A stretch of 64,000 nt of DNA from Paraliobacillus ryukyuensis (GTDB taxonomy: Bacteria; Bacillota; Bacilli; Bacillales; Amphibacillaceae), in assembly GCF_003315295.1 (NCBI RefSeq), contig NZ_QNRI01000001.1, forward strand, positions 186,001-250,000, in the 5' to 3' direction. Position 1 is the stretch's first letter; the number at the start of each line of letters is the position of its first letter. Shown one piece after another: positions 17,047 to 25,993 of the stretch. Both the position numbers and the translations under genes were made by a program. Below the pieces are notes generated by a model. That model searched no databases, was not told the origin of the DNA, and saw nothing but the letters and a program-made list of their open reading frames with translations.

Positions 17047-17931
17047 GTGGAAAAAAAGATCGTAATAATTATGGTATGTCTTATGTTTATATCGCCGACA
17101 AGCTCAATGGCAAAACCAGATGTTACAGCTAGAAATGCAATCTTAATAAATCAAGAAAATGGAGAAGTCTTATATGAAAAAGCAGCACATGATCAACATT
17201 TAATTGCAAGTATAACAAAAATTATGACGGCTATAATCGCCATTGAATCAGGAAAACTAGACGAAGAGGTCACGATAAGTCATGAAGCAGCTTATACAGA
17301 GGGTTCGTCCATCTATTTAAAAGAGGGAGAAAAAGTAAAACTAAGAGATTTAGTATACGGGTTAATTTTACGTTCAGGTAATGATGCAGCTACGGCTATT
17401 GCTGAGCATGTTGGAGGAAGTGTAGAAGGTTTTGCTTATTTAATGAATGAGAAGGCCGCTTGGTTAGGGATGAATGAATCTCATTTTGATAATCCGCATG
17501 GTCTGGATTCAGAAACTCACTATTCAAGTGCTTATGACATGGCAGTTTTAACAAAATATGCCATGAACAACGATACATTTGTTGAAATAACAGGAGCAAA
17601 GTCCTACCACTCCGAGAAAAGAAAGTATGCTTGGGGAAATAAAAATAAACTATTAACGCAATATTATCCATATACAATTGGGGGGAAAACAGGTTACACA
17701 AAAGCAGCAGGTAGAACATTAGTCTCTATTGCTAAAAAAGACAATACGACGCTAATTGTTGTTACGTTACAGGATCCAGATGATTGGAAAGACCATATCC
17801 GCTTATATAATTGGGGATTTGATCACTATGCGAAAACTTCATCAAACCAATCTGTACACACGCTTCATGAAGGCGAGTCCTATCAATATACGTTTCGAAG
17901 TATCATTCAACAGTTAATGGGTGTGCTTTAA
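17047..17931 (+). CDS. dacB: sporulation D-alanyl-D-alanine carboxypeptidase DacB (PBP5*)
   Basis: A 294-residue penicillin-binding protein with a signal peptide (cleavage after SMA) and motifs S55-I-T-K58, S110-G-N112 and K214-T-G216. It acts from the mother cell to lower cortex cross-linking. B. subtilis DacB is 382 aa; this one stops soon after the transpeptidase domain and lacks the C-terminal PBP5_C domain. I prefer GTG at 17047, since AGGGAGG ends directly against the ATG at 17038, which would add three residues. spmA follows three bases later. Confidence 0.88.
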   Translation: MEKKIVIIMVCLMFISPTSSMAKPDVTARNAILINQENGEVLYEKAAHDQHLIASITKIMTAIIAIESGKLDEEVTISHEAAYTEGSSIYLKEGEKVKLRDLVYGLILRSGNDAATAIAEHVGGSVEGFAYLMNEKAAWLGMNESHFDNPHGLDSETHYSSAYDMAVLTKYAMNNDTFVEITGAKSYHSEKRKYAWGNKNKLLTQYYPYTIGGKTGYTKAAGRTLVSIAKKDNTTLIVVTLQDPDDWKDHIRLYNWGFDHYAKTSSNQSVHTLHEGESYQYTFRSIIQQLMGVL

Positions 17932-17933
17932 TT

Positions 17934-18524
17934 ATGGTCAATTACATATGGGCCGCTTTAGCGATCATAGGAATTGTCTACGCTATGTTTAATGGCACAA
18001 TGGCAGATGTAAATGAAGCTCTATTCGCAAGTGGTCAAGAAGCAGTTACTCTTGTGATTGGTTTAGTTAGCGTACTTGTTTTTTGGCTGGGGTTAATGCG
18101 AATTGGAGAGAAAGCGGGGATTCTGAAGAAACTAGCATCGTTATTCAAACCATTGATCGTTAAATTATTCCCTGAAATACCGAAGGATCACCCTGCGATG
18201 GGTTATATCCTGTCTAATTTTATCGCAAACTTATTCGGTCTTGGTAATGCTGCAACCCCAATGGGGATAAAAGCAATGGAAGAAATGAAGAAACTATCAA
18301 GATCGAATGAAGCTAGTCGCTCGATGGTAACCTTTTTAGTCATCAACACATCAAGTTTAACGCTTATTCCGACAACAATTATTGCTATCCGTATGCAATA
18401 TAATTCTGCTGCACCAACGGAGATTGTCGGTACTACCTTGATCGCCACACTTATTACAACAATATGTGCTATTATAATAGATCGACTTTTTTATTATAGA
18501 AGGGAGCGTAAGCACAAAAAATGA
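17934..18524 (+). CDS. spmA: spore maturation protein A
   Basis: A 196-residue polytopic membrane protein (same length in B. subtilis) of the nucleoside-transporter-like gate family. LGNAATPMGIKAMEEM is the conserved gate motif. It is needed with SpmB for dehydration of the spore core; the transported molecule is unknown. The start is two bases after the dacB stop and the 3' end overlaps spmB, so dacB-spmA-spmB are translated as one unit. Confidence 0.94.
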   Translation: MVNYIWAALAIIGIVYAMFNGTMADVNEALFASGQEAVTLVIGLVSVLVFWLGLMRIGEKAGILKKLASLFKPLIVKLFPEIPKDHPAMGYILSNFIANLFGLGNAATPMGIKAMEEMKKLSRSNEASRSMVTFLVINTSSLTLIPTTIIAIRMQYNSAAPTEIVGTTLIATLITTICAIIIDRLFYYRRERKHKK

Positions 18525-19048
18525 GTGTAATTACTACCATTAGTATATGGATTATACCAGTTATCGTCATGGTTATTTTGCTTACAGCGACGATTCAAAA
18601 ACTCCCTGCCTATGAACTTTTTGTGGAAGGGGGCAAGGAAGGTATCTCAATTGCTGTATCTTTGCTCCCCTATTTATTAGGTATGATGGTATCTATCACT
18701 ATTTTTCGAAGTTCAGGGGCTTTAGAAGCAATCATAGATCATTTGCATCCCTTCTTACAATTGGTGGGTATTCCAGGTGAACTCGTCCCTTTGGCATTTA
18801 CAAGGCCAATATCAGGAACAGCTGCTTTGGCTATTACAACAGATTTAATTAGTACTTATGGCCCGGATTCTTTTATTGGTCGGCTAGCTTCTACAATGCA
18901 AGGTAGCACGGATACGACCTTTTACATTCTTACGGTATATTTTGGTTCAGTAGGAATTAAAAAAATGGGTGATGCATTAAAAGTTGGACTTCTAGCAGAC
19001 CTTGTTGGTATAATAACATCGATTATCATCGTTTCTATAGTATTTTAA
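18521..19048 (+). CDS. spmB: spore maturation protein B
   Basis: A 175-residue membrane protein (B. subtilis 178 aa), paralogous in fold to SpmA, with the conserved RPISGTAALAITTD and MQGSTDTTFYILT regions. It overlaps spmA by four bases. The two halves probably form one transporter active in core dehydration. A hairpin with T-run follows within ten bases. Confidence 0.94.
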   Translation: MSVITTISIWIIPVIVMVILLTATIQKLPAYELFVEGGKEGISIAVSLLPYLLGMMVSITIFRSSGALEAIIDHLHPFLQLVGIPGELVPLAFTRPISGTAALAITTDLISTYGPDSFIGRLASTMQGSTDTTFYILTVYFGSVGIKKMGDALKVGLLADLVGIITSIIIVSIVF

Positions 19049-19055
19049 TGCATGG

Positions 19056-19090
19056 AGCGTTAACGAAAAAGTTAGCGCTATTGTTTTGTT
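19056..19090 (+). terminator. dacB-spmAB terminator
   Basis: AGCGTTAAC/GTTAGCGCT stem (one G-T wobble), six-base loop, T-rich tail, eight bases after the spmB stop. Confidence 0.75.
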
Positions 19091-19146
19091 TTCGAGTTTC
19101 TGGCAGAATATATATATGTAAAACAGAAGGGTACAGTGATGTAATA

Positions 19147-19884
19147 ATGACGAATAAATTAGAACGACTACAAAAAGTAATTGCACAGAGTGGTGTAACG
19201 TCAAGAAGAAAAGCAGAAACTTTAATTGAAGAAGGAAAAGTTAAAGTAAACGGGAAAGTAGTTAGTCAAATGGGAACCAAAGTCTCTTCAACAGATAAGA
19301 TTGAAGTAAATGGGATTCCATTAGAAAAAGAAAAGCCCGCATATTATATGCTTTACAAACCTAGGGGAGTTATCTCCAGTGTGAAAGATGATAAAGATCG
19401 TAAAGTTGTACTTGACTTTTTACCTGGTATTGACCAACGTCTATACCCTGTTGGAAGGTTAGATTATGATACATCGGGCATTATTCTATTAACAAATGAT
19501 GGTGAATTTGCTCAACTGTTAATGCATCCAAGTCACGAAATCGATAAAGTCTATGTTGCAAAAGTGAGAGGTATACCAACAAGTGATGACTTAAAAATGT
19601 TACGAAAAGGCGTGCACCACGAAGGGGAAAAATTAAAAGCGGTTCATGTCAAAGTATTATCTACAGATAAAACCAAACAAACAGCTATCGTTCAATTAAC
19701 GCTACATCAAGGGAAAAATCGACAAGTTCGAAGGATGTTTGAAGCGATTAACCACCCAGTAAGTAAATTAAAAAGAGAACAGTATAGTTTCCTAACACTA
19801 CAGGGGTTACAACCTGGAGAGTATCGGGAATTAACACCGCATGAAATAAATCAACTTCGTCAGGAAGCAAAAAAAGAAAAATAG
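19147..19884 (+). CDS. rluB: 23S rRNA pseudouridine synthase RluB
   Basis: A 245-residue enzyme (B. subtilis 244 aa). An S4 RNA-binding domain (LQKVIAQSGVTSRRKAETLI, about residues 6-50) is followed by the RsuA/RluB/E/F catalytic domain with the active-site aspartate in GRLDYDTSGI. By family it modifies a uridine in the peptidyl-transferase region of 23S rRNA. I start at 19147, where family homology begins; the ribosome site is weak (GTGAT) and the frame is open further upstream. In B. subtilis resABC follow; here resD is next, after 235 bases. Confidence 0.9.
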   Translation: MTNKLERLQKVIAQSGVTSRRKAETLIEEGKVKVNGKVVSQMGTKVSSTDKIEVNGIPLEKEKPAYYMLYKPRGVISSVKDDKDRKVVLDFLPGIDQRLYPVGRLDYDTSGIILLTNDGEFAQLLMHPSHEIDKVYVAKVRGIPTSDDLKMLRKGVHHEGEKLKAVHVKVLSTDKTKQTAIVQLTLHQGKNRQVRRMFEAINHPVSKLKREQYSFLTLQGLQPGEYRELTPHEINQLRQEAKKEK

Positions 19885-20119
19885 ATTAATCGTTTACTCT
19901 ATTATAATGTAAAATAGGAATTGGAGATGCAACAACTTCTTTGATTAATATGATTTCCATCACGTAACATAGATTGTTTTCATCGGTAGTTTTTTGTTAC
20001 TTATCTACGTAAAGGGTATATGTCAATTGCAAAAATTGTAGATTATTTTCCCTTGATCATACAAGTAGAAAACGGGGAGAAAGATGAAAGAAGCAAGTCG
20101 GTTAGAAAGGGGAATTGGG

Positions 20120-20836
20120 ATGGATGAAATACAGAAGATTTTAGTAGTGGAGGATGAAGAGAGAATTCGTAAGCTATTAAAAATGTACCTAGAAAGAGAA
20201 GGGTACGAGATGGAAGAAGCAGAAGATGGTGATCAAGGTTTAGAACTAGCTTTAGAAAATGATTACACATTAATTATTCTTGATTTAATGTTACCAGGAA
20301 AAGATGGAATGGAAATCTGTAAAGCAGTTCGTGCTAAAAAATCAACTCCAATTATTATGCTTACCGCAAAAGGGGAAGAAGCAAATCGAGTAGAAGGATT
20401 TGAAGTAGGTGCAGATGATTATATCGTTAAACCGTTTAGTCCTAGAGAAGTAGTATTAAGAATTAAAGCCTTATTACGAAGATCATCGACAGCACCATTG
20501 CCTACTGCAGGAGCAAAAACAAAAGATATATTAGAATTTGAACATCTGTTTATTGATAATGATGCTCACCGAGTATTAGCAGAAGGTGTAGAAGTAGGAT
20601 TAACGCCTAAGGAGTATGAATTGCTATATTTCTTAGCAAGTGCTCCAGACAAAGTATTTGACCGAGAACAGTTATTAAAAGAAGTTTGGCAATATGAGTT
20701 TTTTGGTGATTTACGTACGGTTGATACACATGTTAAACGATTACGTGAAAAACTTAATAAAGTATCTAAAGGCGCAGGTAAAATGATTGTGACTGTCTGG
20801 GGTGTAGGCTACAAATTTGAAGTAGCTGAAAAATGA
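20120..20836 (+). CDS. resD: response regulator ResD
   Basis: A 238-residue OmpR-family regulator (B. subtilis ResD 240 aa). The receiver domain has acidic residues in VVEDEE, the phospho-acceptor Asp in LIILDLMLPG and Lys in VKPFSPRE. The DNA-binding winged helix (LTPKEYELLYFL ... VWGVGYKF) is complete. It controls genes for oxygen limitation and respiration together with ResE. The start at 20120 follows AAAGGGG. The cytochrome c assembly genes resA, resB and resC that precede it in B. subtilis are absent. Confidence 0.92.
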   Translation: MDEIQKILVVEDEERIRKLLKMYLEREGYEMEEAEDGDQGLELALENDYTLIILDLMLPGKDGMEICKAVRAKKSTPIIMLTAKGEEANRVEGFEVGADDYIVKPFSPREVVLRIKALLRRSSTAPLPTAGAKTKDILEFEHLFIDNDAHRVLAEGVEVGLTPKEYELLYFLASAPDKVFDREQLLKEVWQYEFFGDLRTVDTHVKRLREKLNKVSKGAGKMIVTVWGVGYKFEVAEK

Positions 20837-22593
20837 TGTTTTGGCGCAGTGTAGTTGTCAAGTTATGGGTTACGTTTCTATTCGTTATCTTCGTTGTGCT
20901 AGCCATTATTAGTCTATTATTAGTAGAATTCTTTGATGGCTATCACGTGAATCAAGCGGAAGAACAATTACTTGATGAAGCTACAAAGATTGCTGAATTA
21001 ATTGAAATTGACCAACCACAAGATACGACAGAAAGAATCGTTCAAACAGTAAAAGATGATACTAGCAAAATTACTATTTTATCTCAAGATGATCTTATTT
21101 GGACTTCTGATAGCTCGGATAGTGATTTACCAACCATTTCAAAAGAATGGTTAAAGACTAATCTAACCACTCGTGAAGTAATTGAAAATCATTCAGATAT
21201 GTCAGGACAAGTTTCGTTAGATAAAGATCGTCAGGTATTAATGGTAGGTACCTACGTGCAAGAAAGTGGCGTTAGCATATTTGCTTATCAATCTTCTGAA
21301 GTAGTAGCAGAAACAACAAAACAAACAGAAAAAATCATCTTACTTGCAGCAGCAATTGCCATAATTCTAATGACTGTGTTTGCTTTTTTCTTATCTTCCC
21401 GTATTACTGCACCATTAATCAAAATGCGTAAAGGTGCATTGGAATTAGCTAGAGGTGAATTTAAGACAAAAGTACCAATTGTTACCCATGACGAAATAGG
21501 GGAACTGGCAATGGCATTTAATCGGATGGGGCGACAGTTAAACTATCATATGGATGCTTTAAGACAAGAGAAAGAACAATTATACAGCATTCTGCGTTCC
21601 ATGGCAGATGGTGTGATTACATTTAATCGTGAAGCTGGTATCATTGTTTCCAATCCACCTGCACAGCGATTTTTACATGATTGGCGTTACGAACTCGGTA
21701 ATCAACAGAATGATTTCTTACCTGAAGCCATCATTAAGCTTTTGTATACAGTTATTCAATCCGAATCTGAACAAGTGCAGGAAGTAAAGGTGCAGGGTAG
21801 GTATTGGGTGATGATCATGTCCCCATTATATGATGAAACAAATGTAAGAGGCGTAGTTGCAGTTATACGAGACATGACCCAAGAAAGAAAAACGGATCAA
21901 TTGCGAGAAGAATTTATTGCTAATGTATCACACGAATTAAGAACACCAATCTCAATGTTACAAGGTTATAGCGAAGCAATCGTTGATGATATTGCAGCTT
22001 CGCCGGAAGAAAAAAATGAATTAGCTTCCATCATAAGAGACGAGTCTCTTCGTATGGGTAGGTTAGTTAATGAATTATTAGACTTAGCACGGATGAAAGC
22101 TGGACATGAAGTATTGCATAAAGAAGAAGTCAACTTGACTTTATTTATTGATCGTATTATCCGTAAATTTCAAGTGCCAGCAAATGAACAAATGATTCAT
22201 ATATATACGGAAAACAAGGTAGAACTAGCGACAATTTTTGTGGACCAGGATCGATTAGAGCAAGTATTAACCAATCTAATCGATAATGCGATGCAACATA
22301 CGGAAAAAAATGGTGAAGTAAAACTGATTGTTGAGGAAGAAGTGAAAAATGTACGCTTTTCTATTAAAGATACCGGTTCTGGTATATCTGAAGACGATCT
22401 TCCGTTTGTTTTTGAACGATTTTATAAAGCTGATAAGTCGAGGAAGAAAACTTCGAAACGTAAAGGTACCGGCCTTGGGCTTTCGATTGCAAAGAATATT
22501 GTCGAAGCGCACGACGGCACGATTACGGTACAAAGCAAACATGGAGAAGGCACGACATTTTCCTTTGTTATTCCAAAAACAGAAGAAGAATAA
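20833..22593 (+). CDS. resE: sensor histidine kinase ResE
   Basis: A 586-residue membrane kinase (B. subtilis 589 aa). Order: transmembrane 1 (about 11-31), extracytoplasmic sensing domain (32-165), transmembrane 2 (168-188), HAMP (190-240), PAS (245-345), HisKA with phospho-acceptor His367 in NVSHELRTP, and a HATPase with N, G1 (DTGSGI) and G2 (GTGLGLSI) boxes. It overlaps resD by four bases. The signal is low oxygen or redox state, with the PAS domain important in B. subtilis. Confidence 0.93.
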   Translation: MMFWRSVVVKLWVTFLFVIFVVLAIISLLLVEFFDGYHVNQAEEQLLDEATKIAELIEIDQPQDTTERIVQTVKDDTSKITILSQDDLIWTSDSSDSDLPTISKEWLKTNLTTREVIENHSDMSGQVSLDKDRQVLMVGTYVQESGVSIFAYQSSEVVAETTKQTEKIILLAAAIAIILMTVFAFFLSSRITAPLIKMRKGALELARGEFKTKVPIVTHDEIGELAMAFNRMGRQLNYHMDALRQEKEQLYSILRSMADGVITFNREAGIIVSNPPAQRFLHDWRYELGNQQNDFLPEAIIKLLYTVIQSESEQVQEVKVQGRYWVMIMSPLYDETNVRGVVAVIRDMTQERKTDQLREEFIANVSHELRTPISMLQGYSEAIVDDIAASPEEKNELASIIRDESLRMGRLVNELLDLARMKAGHEVLHKEEVNLTLFIDRIIRKFQVPANEQMIHIYTENKVELATIFVDQDRLEQVLTNLIDNAMQHTEKNGEVKLIVEEEVKNVRFSIKDTGSGISEDDLPFVFERFYKADKSRKKTSKRKGTGLGLSIAKNIVEAHDGTITVQSKHGEGTTFSFVIPKTEEE

Positions 22594-22714
22594 AAATTAT
22601 TCTGGTTAATTATCACAGCTTTTGGCACATATAAGAAAAAAATCAGACGAGGGATGTTGTTACGGATAAAACAAACAGACATCCTTCGATACATATGAGT
22701 GAGGTGAGTAAGTA

Positions 22715-23092
22715 ATGAGAACTACTATCCAGATAATTGTGCTGGCTTTAACAATCCTATTCGTGGGTGGTTGTCAAGCTTCTACATTAACAGAGGAAGC
22801 ATCAAATCCAGTAACGATAACTATTTCTGAGAATAACCAAGAAGAGATTATTGATGAAGTTTCCATTGAGTTGCAAGATGAAAAAAACTTATTAGCTATA
22901 CTTAAGAAGAATTTTGATATCGAAGAGTCAGGTGGGTTGATTACTTCTATTGAAGGAGAACAACAAGATCCTAAAAAGAATGTCTATTGGATGTATGAAG
23001 TGAATGGAGAACCAGCAAATGTTGGCGCAGGCGATTATACCCTTAAATCAGGTGATAAAATCAATTTTGATCTGCACGAAGTGAGTTATTGA
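22715..23092 (+). CDS. lipoprotein with DUF4430 domain
   Basis: A 125-residue exported lipoprotein. The signal peptide ends in a lipobox FVGGC with the lipidated cysteine at residue 20. The mature part (about 55-125: LLAILKKNFDIEE ... WMYEVNGEPANVGAGDYTL) has the pattern of DUF4430, a beta-rich domain related to the C-terminal domain of transcobalamin and found beside ECF transporters. Its stop overlaps the start of an ECF S-component, so the two probably act together, perhaps catching a vitamin for import. GAGGTGAG precedes the ATG. The pair has no counterpart between resE and sigX in B. subtilis. Confidence 0.75.
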   Translation: MRTTIQIIVLALTILFVGGCQASTLTEEASNPVTITISENNQEEIIDEVSIELQDEKNLLAILKKNFDIEESGGLITSIEGEQQDPKKNVYWMYEVNGEPANVGAGDYTLKSGDKINFDLHEVSY

Positions 23093-23598
23093 TGAAACAT
23101 ACATACAAAATTTCACTAATTGCAATGCTAGCTGCATTAGCAATTTCCGGAAGGTTTGCGTTGCAATTTCTGCCTAACATTCAACCAGTTACATCATTAG
23201 TGATATTAACTGGTTTTTTCTTTGGTTCAATACCAGCAGCTTTATTAGGAATTATCACTATATTGATATCTAATTTGTTTCTTGGTATGGGGATTTGGAC
23301 GTTATCACAACTTATTGCTTTCACTTTGATTGGCTTGATCAGTGGGATAGTAGGAAAATGCATTATCAAACATCAATTTTTTGTTTTAATAATTATGTCA
23401 ATCCTGGCAGCTTTTTGTTATGGTTTATTTTTTGCTATATCCAATTACCTTATAACGGGTTTCTTTTGGGGTTATTACATTGCTGGTCTAATCTTTGATT
23501 GCTATCATGCGTTCGGCAACGTGCTATTTATGCTTGTATCTTATAAGCCATTTTCGCTATTAGCAAAACATTACAAAATACATTATTCTAGTTTATAA
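23092..23598 (+). CDS. ECF transporter substrate-specificity (S) component
   Basis: A 168-residue protein with about five to six hydrophobic helices. The N-terminal KISLIAMLAALAISGRFAL resembles the start of ECF S-components, which bind a vitamin and share EcfA/EcfA'/EcfT with others. Start overlaps the previous stop as TGATG. The substrate cannot be read from sequence; DUF4430 partners make cobalamin or a related corrinoid one candidate. No EcfA or EcfT gene is in the window, so it would be a group II system. No cobalamin, thiamine or FMN riboswitch is seen upstream. Confidence 0.75.
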   Translation: MKHTYKISLIAMLAALAISGRFALQFLPNIQPVTSLVILTGFFFGSIPAALLGIITILISNLFLGMGIWTLSQLIAFTLIGLISGIVGKCIIKHQFFVLIIMSILAAFCYGLFFAISNYLITGFFWGYYIAGLIFDCYHAFGNVLFMLVSYKPFSLLAKHYKIHYSSL

Positions 23599-23601
23599 CA
23601 T

Positions 23602-23627
23602 TGTAACTTTCTTGGTGCATTTGCGAC
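23602..23627 (+). promoter_or_regulatory. autoregulatory SigX-type promoter
   Basis: TGTAAC (23602-23607), 16-base spacer, CGAC (23624-23627), 30 bases before sigX. This is the ECF-sigma pattern recognised by B. subtilis SigX, which is autoregulated. Confidence 0.65.
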
Positions 23628-23656
23628 TAATTAATTATAGCTGGAGGTCTAATGAA

Positions 23657-24163
23657 ATGAAGACCACGTTCGACGCATTTTATCATAAGTATCATCGAGA
23701 TTTGTATCAATTTGTTTTTTATATGGTAAAAGATTCAACTCAAACAGAAGATATCGTCCAAGAGGTATATGTGAAGGTGCTAAAATCTTATGATACTTTT
23801 CGTGGTGATAGTAGTGAAAAAACATGGCTTTTCGCTATCGCACGTCATACTACATTGGATTTCTTTCGTAAGCAGCAAAAGAGGCAGCATCGCTTAGTTG
23901 AATTGTTTTCATGGAATAAAACAGAACATGATTTAAAAGATGAGAAGGCCTTACCAGAAGAAATTGTTGTTTCAAATGATGAAATACAACAAATATATCA
24001 AAAACTTCAAGCATGTAGCATCGATCAAAAACAAGTAATTATTTTACGATATATCCAGTCTTTTTCCATTCAAGAAACAGCAGATATTATGGGTTGGACA
24101 ATTAGTAAAGTAAAAACCACCCAACATCGTGCGATAAAAAAACTACAAGAACTCTTGCATTAA
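23657..24163 (+). CDS. sigX: ECF sigma factor SigX
   Basis: A 168-residue ECF sigma factor. Region 2 (TQTEDIVQEVYVKVLKS, then TWLFAIARHTTLDFFRK) and region 4 (VIILRYIQSFSIQETADIMG) are present. It is followed by a membrane-anchored anti-sigma gene and sits downstream of resDE as in B. subtilis, where SigX controls genes changing cell-surface charge. The ATG at 23657 follows GGAGG; ATG at 23652 is closed by a TGA. B. subtilis SigX is 194 aa, so this one is somewhat shorter. Confidence 0.87.
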   Translation: MKTTFDAFYHKYHRDLYQFVFYMVKDSTQTEDIVQEVYVKVLKSYDTFRGDSSEKTWLFAIARHTTLDFFRKQQKRQHRLVELFSWNKTEHDLKDEKALPEEIVVSNDEIQQIYQKLQACSIDQKQVIILRYIQSFSIQETADIMGWTISKVKTTQHRAIKKLQELLH

Positions 24164-24184
24164 TGTTAAAGGAGGTTAATAGGT

Positions 24185-25396
24185 GTGCAAAGGAACAATG
24201 AGAGATGGCGAGAAACGGACATTGAAAAGAAACTAACAGAGATGCCGCTTATCCAAGATAAGCAATCAAAAGAAGTATTCTTCCGTAAAGTTGAACAACA
24301 AATGGATAAGGCACCCAAACATCGCTGGAGAAGATGGATGCTACCTTCGCTTACTGGTTTAATTGCTTTAGTATTGTTATTTTTAATTGTTCAACATACT
24401 ATAGAGCAGCCTTTGCAAATAACAGAACAATCAAACGAATCTGACATGTCTGTTCGTATGGATAGTAGCGCAGAAAAACAAACAGTTAGCGAAGAATCTT
24501 CTTTCTCGGGAGAAGACAATGTTACATTGAATGATGTAGAAAGTGAGGAAGTAGTGATCCCCAACTTTAACCCGACAGATCAAAGTATGATTCATTATAA
24601 ACAAACAGACCAAGAGCATTTATTTACAATTGTTGCTAGTGATAAATCAGCCAGTTATGCTATTCCGATTACACTTGTAGATCCATCATCAACCGATAAT
24701 CCGAATGATTATTATAATCGAATAAATAGTTTTTTGCCGGTAGAAAGACAGGTCTCCTATGGTATCGAAACGTTTCCTTTTGATGATATTGTATTTGAGA
24801 TTAATCATGAGAGAACGGAAGCTACAATGACGGTTCCAGAGAATTATTCTTTTCCTGAGGGAAGTAGTATAGCACATTTATTTAGGAGAATGCTTAGTTT
24901 AATGTTTCAATCATATGAAATTGACGAGGTAATTGTTCAAACTCAAAATGGTAACCCAGTAAAATTAGGAAGTTACGGGGAAATTACGAAATTAGATTTA
25001 TTAGCATTAGAGCAACAAACATATAAGATTTATCAATATGAGAAGAAACAACCGATGTTGGTGCCGACACAAACATCTGAAAGTATAGAACAAGCCTTAA
25101 AAGCTATGCAAGAAGAAGAACCTACAGCAAATATTATCGCGCCAATTCCAAAAGATGCAGAATTTCAATTAACAAAAACAGAAAATAATCTTAATATAAC
25201 TTTTTCAAAAGGTAATTCATTAGGTGATAATAAACAAACCTCCCAAATGATAGAATCAATTTTAATGACTGCAAAAGCTTTTAATTATGACACTGTAGTT
25301 ATCGACTTACCATATAAAGGGGACAAAGTTGGCAATTACAAAATGAAAGCAAAAATTTTAGTACCTGATGGAGTTAACGCAATCACGCTTCATTAA
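24185..25396 (+). CDS. rsiX: anti-sigma-X factor RsiX
   Basis: A 403-residue membrane protein. A cytoplasmic N-terminus of about 50 residues is followed by one transmembrane segment (about 51-70) and a large extracytoplasmic domain with a Ser/Glu-rich linker. It would hold SigX at the membrane until released. The start is GTG at 24185 after AAAGGAGG. B. subtilis RsiX is 368 aa. The C-terminal domain carries a GerMN-like pattern (LNITFSKGNSLGD, about 330-400). Identity rests on synteny and topology more than on motifs. Confidence 0.82.
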   Translation: MQRNNERWRETDIEKKLTEMPLIQDKQSKEVFFRKVEQQMDKAPKHRWRRWMLPSLTGLIALVLLFLIVQHTIEQPLQITEQSNESDMSVRMDSSAEKQTVSEESSFSGEDNVTLNDVESEEVVIPNFNPTDQSMIHYKQTDQEHLFTIVASDKSASYAIPITLVDPSSTDNPNDYYNRINSFLPVERQVSYGIETFPFDDIVFEINHERTEATMTVPENYSFPEGSSIAHLFRRMLSLMFQSYEIDEVIVQTQNGNPVKLGSYGEITKLDLLALEQQTYKIYQYEKKQPMLVPTQTSESIEQALKAMQEEEPTANIIAPIPKDAEFQLTKTENNLNITFSKGNSLGDNKQTSQMIESILMTAKAFNYDTVVIDLPYKGDKVGNYKMKAKILVPDGVNAITLH

Positions 25397-25409
25397 TTTG
25401 ATGATATTC

Positions 25410-25441
25410 AAAAAAAGCAATCGAGATGATTGCTTTTTTTA
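25410..25441. terminator. terminator between rsiX and fer
   Basis: AAAAAAAGCAATC/GATTGCTTTTTTT stem with GAGAT loop, A-run on one side and T-run on the other, between convergent genes; it can serve both. Confidence 0.9.
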
Positions 25442-25539
25442 GTATGTTGAACTATTGTTTCAAGCACTTATTGCATTATCATGATTCTATAACTTTCACG
25501 CAAATTTGCTTATATAATGAATTACAAATGAAAGATTAT

Positions 25540-25806
<267 letters not shown>

Positions 25807-25993
25807 TTAAAATATTCATATTATTTAATTTTACAACTGAAAACAATAATATGCAATATTCACTTATAGATATGTTCGTGATATGGTATTAACATACTAG
25901 AAGCATTTAAAACTAACAGTATTGTATTGTGTGTCAAAAAAATTACTCTTACGAAAAAATCTAACTGTAGCAATAAAAAGAAGATAGTAGAAG

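Noticed and set aside
22594-22714. Cobalamin or other riboswitch before the DUF4430/ECF pair
   Set aside because: The leader is only 121 bases and has just one short GGATGT/ACATCC inverted repeat; none of the conserved cobalamin aptamer blocks is present.
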